The notes below the pieces were generated by a model. The model made no database searches, was not told the origin of the DNA, and saw only the letters and a list, made by a program, of their open reading frames with translations. From assembly GCA_030604325.1 (NCBI GenBank), contig JAUVWC010000112.1, forward strand, positions 1-5,377: 5,377 nt of DNA. The letters run 5' to 3'. Below, one piece after another: positions 1 to 4,308 of the stretch. Position 1 is the first letter of the stretch, and every line of letters starts with the position of its first letter. The position numbers and the translations under genes were made by a program. This DNA is from Candidatus Zixiibacteriota bacterium. GTDB lineage: Bacteria > Blakebacterota > Blakebacteria > Blakebacterales > Blakebacteraceae.

Positions 1-33
1 AAAACCGCTCCTCAAGGGGCTTGCCTGTTCTTC

Positions 34-88
34 GGGGGGTTAGGAAAGGGGGCAATTAAGGGGGGTAGCGGGAGGTCGGGATCGCGGG
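34..88 (+). other. G-run array with G-quadruplex potential at the 3' side of the CPBP gene
   Basis: The 122 bases left of the CPBP gene contain no gene I can support. They carry six G runs of three or more on the plus strand, at 34-39, 48-52, 60-65, 70-72, 78-80 and 86-88. The runs at 48-52, 60-65, 70-72 and 78-80 are separated by loops of 7, 4 and 5 nt, which meets the usual G3+/N1-7 rule for an intramolecular quadruplex. The region lies just past the stop of the leftward CPBP gene, so its G-rich strand is the template strand for read-through transcription and the RNA would be C-rich. A role in slowing polymerase is inference; the pattern itself is directly visible. Confidence 0.45.
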
Positions 89-122
89 AGGCGGTCGGTT
101 CTCTAGTCTACACTTGGACGAC

Positions 123-1172
123 TTAAGATTCCAGCACGCGCCGCAGATCGAAAAAGCGCACCCCCAGCTTACAGGCGATGAACACCAGTGCGAAGACGAG
201 GGTAAAAATGGCATGTATCTGAAGGTTGTGGTGAGCGGTCAACCAGAGAACCCTCACCGCCAACACCATGGTGACGGCGATGAGCCCGTTGCGGAGCGGA
301 TTAGATCCCAGCCCCAGCACCAGGGCCTTCAAATCCCTCACTAGCAGCAGGAGCGGAACCCGCATGCGCGGCAGATACAGCAGGACGATCAGCGCCAGAG
401 CCGCGGTGTAGAGGGCATATCCGAGCGGCGGGGTCAGTTCCAGCAGCGCATAGCCCGTAAATCCCAGGGCGAAGGCGAGACCGTGAAAGAGCAGCGGCCC
501 GAAGAGGCTCCCGCGGTGGTTGAACAGCAACGCTGAACCGAGACCGAGAGGAACCAGGAGGGTAAGCACATGTATCCACCCGATCCAGACGAAGCTAACC
601 CAGAAGAAGAGCAGTGCCAGCAACGTTCCCCACGAAGTCCCGTACTCACCGGTCAGGAGCCTCTGCACGTATCCCCTGAAGAAGAACTCGTTTCTCAGCG
701 CCGAGGCGATCAGGGCGACGTAGCCCACATAGAAGAGAGCATCCCACCACGTGCGTATGGCCAGCATCGAACGCGCGTCGACGACGGCGGCCGACCTGAG
801 CCAGAAGCCGAGGGCGAACCAGAGACCCATAACCATGCCCAGATAGGCCGCCAGGGCGAGATCGCGCCGTCCCGCCTTGCGGGAGAAGCCGAAATCGGTG
901 AGCTTCCAGCCGTCAGAGATCCACCGGATGAAGAGCGGAAGCGCGAAGAGACCGACCAGCGCAGCCACGATCCACCCCAGGTGTGTCGTAATGGTGCCCA
1001 GCGTGCCCGGCAGTGCCAGGGCCCGCTCGAACCATCCACGGGCTGCCAGCCACTGCTGGATCAGGTAGAAAACCGCGAAGAGAAGAATCGTCTCCAGCAT
1101 GGCGGTGAAGTGCTCCAGCCGCAGAGCCGTCAGGTCGGCATCCAAAGGTAATGTTCTGAAGCGTTCCCTCAT
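123..1172 (-). CDS. CPBP-family (CAAX protease and bacteriocin-processing type) polytopic membrane protein, catalytic motif degenerate
   Basis: This is a 349-residue, very hydrophobic protein with about eight to ten membrane segments, at roughly residues 26-44, 64-85, 105-127, 143-160, 183-203, 222-241, 244-267, 298-313 and 319-336. The centre resembles the CPBP/Rce1 intramembrane protease fold: NEFFFRG at 161-167 sits where the family has EExxxR, H201 fits the second-motif histidine, and H230 in LLFHG fits the third motif. In active members the first Glu of motif 1 and the Asn/Asp four residues after the last His are important; here they are Asn161 and Phe234. It may therefore be a non-catalytic relative acting as a membrane chaperone or scaffold. 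It follows lat by 47 nt on the same strand and is probably cotranscribed. A short GAGG precedes the ATG by only 4 nt. Family assignment is fairly confident; substrate and activity are unknown. Confidence 0.72.
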   Translation of the reverse strand: MRERFRTLPLDADLTALRLEHFTAMLETILLFAVFYLIQQWLAARGWFERALALPGTLGTITTHLGWIVAALVGLFALPLFIRWISDGWKLTDFGFSRKAGRRDLALAAYLGMVMGLWFALGFWLRSAAVVDARSMLAIRTWWDALFYVGYVALIASALRNEFFFRGYVQRLLTGEYGTSWGTLLALLFFWVSFVWIGWIHVLTLLVPLGLGSALLFNHRGSLFGPLLFHGLAFALGFTGYALLELTPPLGYALYTAALALIVLLYLPRMRVPLLLLVRDLKALVLGLGSNPLRNGLIAVTMVLAVRVLWLTAHHNLQIHAIFTLVFALVFIACKLGVRFFDLRRVLES

Positions 1173-1173
1173 T

Positions 1174-1200
1174 TAACCTCGCAAACCAACTGGCAGGTTA
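1174..1200 (-). promoter_or_regulatory. Inverted repeat covering the ribosome binding site of the CPBP gene
   Basis: In the 47-nt gap between lat and the CPBP gene, 1174-1179 (TAACCT) and 1195-1200 (AGGTTA) are perfect 6-nt inverted arms around a 15-nt spacer. In the minus-strand transcript the downstream arm, AGGUUA, includes most of the GAGG ribosome binding site (1180-1177) and ends one base before the start codon. Pairing would therefore mask it. The lat stop lies about 20 nt upstream, so ribosomes finishing lat could open the stem, giving translational coupling. The arms are seen; the stem is AU-rich and short, so stability and function are inference. Confidence 0.35.
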
Positions 1201-1219
1201 CCGGTATTCTAGGAGCCGA

Positions 1220-2527
1220 TCAGTCGCCCTTCAGGATCTTCACCACCGTTTCTATCCCCCGATCGACATGATCTCTGGTCGTCTGCAGGGGAGGCCGGAA
1301 ACGGACCGATTCGGTCCCACATCCTAGAATGAGCATACCGCCGTCATAAGCGGCCTTCAAGAAAGCGTCGCGCGTTTCGCTATCGGGAAGGTCGAAGGCA
1401 CACATCAGCCCGCGGCCGCGCACGTTGCTCACCGAGGGGAATTCGGCGGTCGCCTCGTGCAGCCGCTCGAGAAGGTACGCTCCGACCGCCCGGGCGTTCT
1501 CCACCAGGTTGTCCTCCTCGATGATCTCCAGGATTCGGGTGAGCCGGACCATATCCACCAAGTTTCCACCAAAGGTCGAGTTTATTCGGCTCGACTCGAC
1601 GAAGCAGTTACGCTCGACACCGTCCACTTTTGGTCCCGCCAGGATGCCGCATACATGGGTCTTCTTGCCGAAGGCTATTATATCAGGGATGACTCCCAGT
1701 CCCTGGTGGCACCACATCTGGCCGGTCAGCCCCAATCCGGTCTGGATTTCGTCGAGGATGAACATCGCCTCGTGCCTGTCGCACAGCTCCTTCAGCCCCT
1801 GCAGGAAGTAGGAGGTCAGGTGCTTGTCGCCGCCTTCGGCCAGGATCGGCTCGATGATTACGGCCGCCACGTCATCGGGATTGTCGAGGAAGGCCTTCTC
1901 TACCGCGGCCAGGGCCGTATCGTCGGCCTTACGGGCCCTTTCCTCATCAACGGGGAATGTCAGTACCGGCGGCTCAATACGCGGCCAGTCGAATTTGGGG
2001 AAGTACTGGTATTTGCGCGGGTCGGCCGTGTTGGTCATGCTCAGTGTATAGCCGGAGCGGCCATGGAAAGCGTGCCGGAAGTGAATGACCTGACTGCCCT
2101 TCTCCCCCTTTCCGGCGTCGAGGTTCTTGCGGACTTTCCAGTCGAAGGCCACCTTCAGCGCATTCTCGACGGCCAGCGAGCCGCCCGAGACCAGAAAGAG
2201 GTGCGGCAGATAGTCGGGTATGGCCACCCGCGCCATGGTCTCCACCAGTTCGGCCATCTCTATTGTATACACATCGGAGTTGCTCGGCTTGTTCACCGCC
2301 ACCCGTCCGATCTTCTCTATGAATTCGGGTGTGTTCATCTTGGGGTGGTTCGTCCCGAAGGGTGAAGAGGCGAAATAGGTGAAGAAGTCGAGGTACTCCC
2401 TGCCCTCCCGGCCGTCATATATGGTGAAAGGGGTACTGCGTTCCAGATCGAGCACGAGGGGATACCCGTCCACCAGCATGTGCCTGCCCAGGATGTCGTG
2501 AACGTCGGATGGGTTCACCGTCGCCAT
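1220..2527 (-). CDS. lat: L-lysine 6-transaminase (lysine epsilon-aminotransferase), PLP-dependent class III
   Basis: The enzyme moves the epsilon-amino group of L-lysine to 2-oxoglutarate, giving glutamate and alpha-aminoadipate 6-semialdehyde, which cyclises to piperideine-6-carboxylate. At 435 residues it is full length for a cytoplasmic class III aminotransferase. Family-specific blocks include NKPSNSDVY at 79-87, a phosphate-binding SGG at 114-116, HAFHGRSGYT at 152-161, EPILAEGGDKH at 226-236 with Glu231 at the switch-glutamate position known from Mycobacterium tuberculosis Lat, LDEIQTG at 258-264 (Asp259 for the PLP pyridine nitrogen, Gln262), the Schiff-base lysine in FGKKTHVCG (Lys288 by alignment), Thr318 in RINSTFGGN, and Arg409/Arg411 near the C-terminus for carboxylate binding. 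These blocks distinguish it from GABA and ornithine aminotransferases. The ATG at 2527 has a good AAGGAG at 2540-2535 with 7-nt spacing. It is first of a likely two-gene unit with the CPBP gene and is divergent from the sigma operon. No partner enzyme is visible to say whether it serves catabolism or a biosynthetic route. Confidence 0.93.
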   Translation of the reverse strand: MATVNPSDVHDILGRHMLVDGYPLVLDLERSTPFTIYDGREGREYLDFFTYFASSPFGTNHPKMNTPEFIEKIGRVAVNKPSNSDVYTIEMAELVETMARVAIPDYLPHLFLVSGGSLAVENALKVAFDWKVRKNLDAGKGEKGSQVIHFRHAFHGRSGYTLSMTNTADPRKYQYFPKFDWPRIEPPVLTFPVDEERARKADDTALAAVEKAFLDNPDDVAAVIIEPILAEGGDKHLTSYFLQGLKELCDRHEAMFILDEIQTGLGLTGQMWCHQGLGVIPDIIAFGKKTHVCGILAGPKVDGVERNCFVESSRINSTFGGNLVDMVRLTRILEIIEEDNLVENARAVGAYLLERLHEATAEFPSVSNVRGRGLMCAFDLPDSETRDAFLKAAYDGGMLILGCGTESVRFRPPLQTTRDHVDRGIETVVKILKGD

Positions 2528-2570
2528 ACTTCTGCTCCTTACACTCTCTGGCGCGCCACACGCCGGCCGA

Positions 2571-2600
2571 AGTATATTTGCCCCCAGTACGCCAGATTAA
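2571..2600 (-). promoter_or_regulatory. lat: Candidate sigma70-type promoter for lat
   Basis: Reading leftwards, TATACT at 2576-2571 matches the -10 consensus at five of six positions and lies about 44 nt upstream of the lat start codon. The best -35 candidate is TTAATC at 2600-2595, with 18-nt spacing and only three of six consensus matches. The -10 is convincing, the -35 weak, which would suit a regulated or activator-dependent promoter. This is a sequence-match inference only. Confidence 0.4.
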
Positions 2601-2687
2601 TTGAAGGTACGTACTGAAAGCCGATTCGGCCAGCTAGATGGCGGACATGGCCGTTTAATAGCCTGCAACATGCCATCCGTACTTTGA

Positions 2688-2721
2688 ATCGCGAATCCGT
2701 AGTACAGGATCGCGAAACCGT
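2688..2721. repeat. 13-bp direct repeat with 21-bp period (possible operator pair)
   Basis: ATCGCGAATCCGT at 2688-2700 and ATCGCGAAACCGT at 2709-2721 match at 12 of 13 positions. The start-to-start distance is 21 bp, two turns of B-DNA, so both copies present the same face of the helix. Each contains the self-complementary core TCGCGA. They lie in the middle of the divergent region, between likely promoters facing both ways. Such geometry is typical of paired transcription-factor sites; the protein that would bind is unknown. Confidence 0.45.
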
Positions 2722-2731
2722 GTCAACGGTT
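2716..2731. repeat. 16-bp perfect inverted repeat overlapping the direct-repeat array
   Basis: AACCGT at 2716-2721 and ACGGTT at 2726-2731 are perfect inverted arms around the 4-nt spacer GTCA. The left arm is the end of the second 13-bp direct-repeat copy, so the two elements overlap. It could be a dimer operator half-site pair. It is not followed by a T run in either direction, so it is not an intrinsic terminator. Confidence 0.4.
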
Positions 2732-2861
2732 GAGCAATCCGGCAGAAGCTGGCGAGCAACCTCCTGCAGGGTCAAGGACATTGTCAACTATTCGGCAGCA
2801 ACTTCGTTGAAGGTGTATAGATGGTGACGTTTAGAGTGATCACTCAAGTACAGAGCACCGT

Positions 2862-3518
2862 ATGCGTGTCGACGTAAACGCAACGCAGGAAGTAGAGATC
2901 CCGGAGGGAGGAACTCCCGAAGAAACCCGCCTGGTGAAGGCGTGCCAGCAGGGGGATTCCTCTGCCTTCAACCTGCTGGTGTGGAGGTGGGAAAAGCCGC
3001 TCTACAACTTCATCTACAAGTATGTAGGGGACGCAACCCTGGCCGAGGACCTGGTCCAGGACACCTTCATCCGGGTGTTGAAGTCGATCGGGCGATACAC
3101 GCACCAGGGCTCGTTCTGCACGTGGCTGTACCGGATAGCCATCAACCTGTGCAAAGACCATCTGAAGCGGAAGCGCCTGCCGCTGGTCTCCCTGCACGAC
3201 TACTACACGACCGATTCGGGCGAGCGCGTCTACGTCCAGGACAGAATATCGGATGAAGAGGCCCGAACAGACGAGAGCTTGAAGGTCGAGGAGCGGGAGG
3301 AGCTGGTACGCAGACTTCTGGCCAGCCTCCCGGAGGAGCAGCGGATAGTGATTCTACTCAAGGAATACCAGGAGCTGACCTTCCGGGAGATCGCCGAAGT
3401 GCTGAATGTCCCGGAAGGAACGGTTAAATCCCGCCTCTACCACGGGCTTCGTGCCATGCGGGAGAGCCTGGAACGTACCGGCTTTGCCGGCCGATCCAGC
3501 TATGGAGGTACACGATGA
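2862..3518 (+). CDS. ECF (group 4) RNA polymerase sigma factor, RpoE-like
   Basis: This 218-residue protein directs RNA polymerase core to a dedicated promoter set and acts in the cytoplasm. It has only the two ECF domains. Sigma region 2 spans about residues 24-103, with AEDLVQDTFIRVLKSI at 61-76 and FCTWLYRIAINLCKDHLKRKR at 85-105, covering core binding and -10 recognition. Sigma region 4 spans about 148-203, with LPEEQRIVILLKEYQELTFREIAEVLNVPEGTVKSR as its helix-turn-helix for the -35 element. The linker of about 44 residues (104-147) is acidic toward its end. A 20-residue N-terminal leader precedes region 2. ATG 2862 is the only plausible start, since the frame closes at TAG 2832-2834 and no other start codon intervenes; its ribosome binding site is weak (AGAG near 2852-2855). 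The stop overlaps the next start as ATGA, implying coupled synthesis with the anti-sigma factor. The exact ECF subgroup cannot be assigned by eye. Confidence 0.95.
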   Translation: MRVDVNATQEVEIPEGGTPEETRLVKACQQGDSSAFNLLVWRWEKPLYNFIYKYVGDATLAEDLVQDTFIRVLKSIGRYTHQGSFCTWLYRIAINLCKDHLKRKRLPLVSLHDYYTTDSGERVYVQDRISDEEARTDESLKVEEREELVRRLLASLPEEQRIVILLKEYQELTFREIAEVLNVPEGTVKSRLYHGLRAMRESLERTGFAGRSSYGGTR

Positions 3519-4303
3519 GTTCCGTATGTGAACGCCGCGAGGAACTGCTGATCAGCCTTCTCTACGACGAAGGGGATCCGCAGGAACTGGCTGAAGTCAG
3601 GGCCCACCTCGCCACCTGTGGCCAGTGCCGACAGGAATACGAGGCCCTGACCGAAAGCCGGCAACTGCTGGGCGCATGGCCCAATGTGGCCAACGTCCCG
3701 CGCCTGGTCTACGTCACGGAGCCGACCACTTTCCTGACCAGAGTGCGGCGCTGGGTGGACGAGATCGGATCCTTCGGGCTGCGATCCCTGCTCCGGCCAG
3801 CCGCTGTCACCGCCTCGATAATTGCGGTCACCGTGATCGCCATCTCGGTCCTCCGTTTCCAGGTCGGCCCCGACGGGGTCCTGCACGTGGGATTCGGCAG
3901 GGCCGCTATGGAGAAGAGTCCCGCCCTCATGGCGGAAGATACCGCCGCCGCTCCATCCGGCGCAGAAGCGGTTCAGCCGATCACCCGGGAGGAATTCGCC
4001 CGCGGCATCGAGGAGATGGCCGCCTACGTCGACGAACTGATTCAGAACACCCGCCTGCAGGACCGCCAGCTGTTGCTGGCCATGCTGGAACAGCAACTGA
4101 ATGAGCGCGACGCCGCCATAACCGGCACCGTGCTGACCGCCGTGAACAACGCGTTCGGCGAGATGGACACCTACGGCCAGCGCCTCAACCTGCTGACGGC
4201 AGCCTTTCAGGATCTGTACGACATTACGGGTACCGAGCTGCAGAAGACCAACATGATCCTGGCCGCCCTTCTCCCGCAGGGCGAAGTACGGGAAAGGAAG
4301 TGA
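3515..4303 (+). CDS. zf-HC2 (ZAS-type) transmembrane anti-sigma factor
   Basis: This 262-residue protein should bind and inhibit the sigma factor encoded just upstream. The N-terminal 50 residues form a zinc-binding anti-sigma domain with Cys5, His31, Cys35 and Cys38, the HxxxCxxC signature being HLATCGQC at 31-38. A single membrane helix follows at about 95-113 (PAAVTASIIAVTVIAISVL), with arginines before it, so the N-terminus is predicted cytoplasmic. Residues 115-262 would lie outside the cytoplasm: a low-complexity Ala-rich linker to about 155, then a largely helical, Gln/Glu/Leu-rich part (about 158-253) with coiled-coil character and no cysteine. The ATG overlaps the sigma stop by 4 nt and has GGAGG at 3503-3507 with 7-nt spacing. 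The ectodomain is longer than in minimal anti-sigma factors and is the likely signal-receiving part. Anti-sigma function is confident; the signal is unknown. Confidence 0.9.
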   Translation: MSSVCERREELLISLLYDEGDPQELAEVRAHLATCGQCRQEYEALTESRQLLGAWPNVANVPRLVYVTEPTTFLTRVRRWVDEIGSFGLRSLLRPAAVTASIIAVTVIAISVLRFQVGPDGVLHVGFGRAAMEKSPALMAEDTAAAPSGAEAVQPITREEFARGIEEMAAYVDELIQNTRLQDRQLLLAMLEQQLNERDAAITGTVLTAVNNAFGEMDTYGQRLNLLTAAFQDLYDITGTELQKTNMILAALLPQGEVRERK

Positions 4304-4308
4304 TTCCC

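Larger units (their letters stand above)
2528..2861. promoter_or_regulatory. Divergent intergenic region between lat and the sigma-factor operon
   Basis: These 334 bases hold no convincing gene but must contain the promoters for both directions. The region is more AT-rich and richer in short symmetrical elements than the flanking genes. Elements visible are GTACGTAC at 2607-2614 (self-complementary), the palindrome GCCGATTCGGC at 2620-2630, two TCGCGA cores in a direct repeat at 2688-2721, and a 16-bp inverted repeat at 2716-2731. TGTCAAC occurs twice, at 2721-2727 and 2782-2788. I could not define a convincing promoter for the sigma operon: TATAGA at 2816-2821 is a possible -10 but lacks a good -35. 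No riboswitch or tRNA was recognised. Confidence 0.6.

Noticed and set aside
1..22. A weak hairpin followed by a T run on the minus strand at the left edge, resembling a terminator
   Set aside because: The stem (GCCCC with GGAGC) has a central mismatch and only four Ts are visible before the window ends, so it cannot be supported.
1..126. An open rightward frame from the left edge ending in TAA at 124-126, possibly the tail of a gene
   Set aside because: The encoded stretch is Gly-rich low complexity arising from G runs, and it would overlap the end of the CPBP gene. No family is recognisable.
570..1151. A 193-codon rightward frame antisense to the CPBP gene
   Set aside because: The product is a hydrophilic Pro/Gln/Glu/Arg-rich sequence typical of the complement of a membrane-protein gene; no ribosome binding site or family was seen.
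1457..2365. A 302-codon rightward open frame antisense to lat
   Set aside because: It lies wholly inside a well-conserved aminotransferase gene on the other strand, and its product has no recognisable domain. Long antisense frames are common in GC-rich genes.
2608..2630. GTACGTAC and GCCGATTCGGC palindromes upstream of lat
   Set aside because: Each is short and single-copy. They may be operator half-sites, but nothing beyond symmetry supports calling them separately.
2539..2787. An 82-codon leftward open frame with a TTG start, filling most of the lat upstream region
   Set aside because: It has a rare start, no good ribosome binding site, cysteine- and arginine-rich random-looking composition, and it runs through the lat promoter and ribosome binding site. 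Treated as non-coding.
2721..2807. Two TGTCAAC motifs, the second followed after 16 nt by CGTT, resembling an ECF-type -35/-10 pair upstream of the sigma gene
   Set aside because: Without the sigma factor's known target motif the match is too short to call, and the first copy lacks an equivalent -10. It would need a genome-wide motif search.
3500..4096. A 198-codon leftward frame antisense to the anti-sigma gene
   Set aside because: It is the complement of a clear zf-HC2 anti-sigma gene with a strong start and operon context, so it is a shadow frame.
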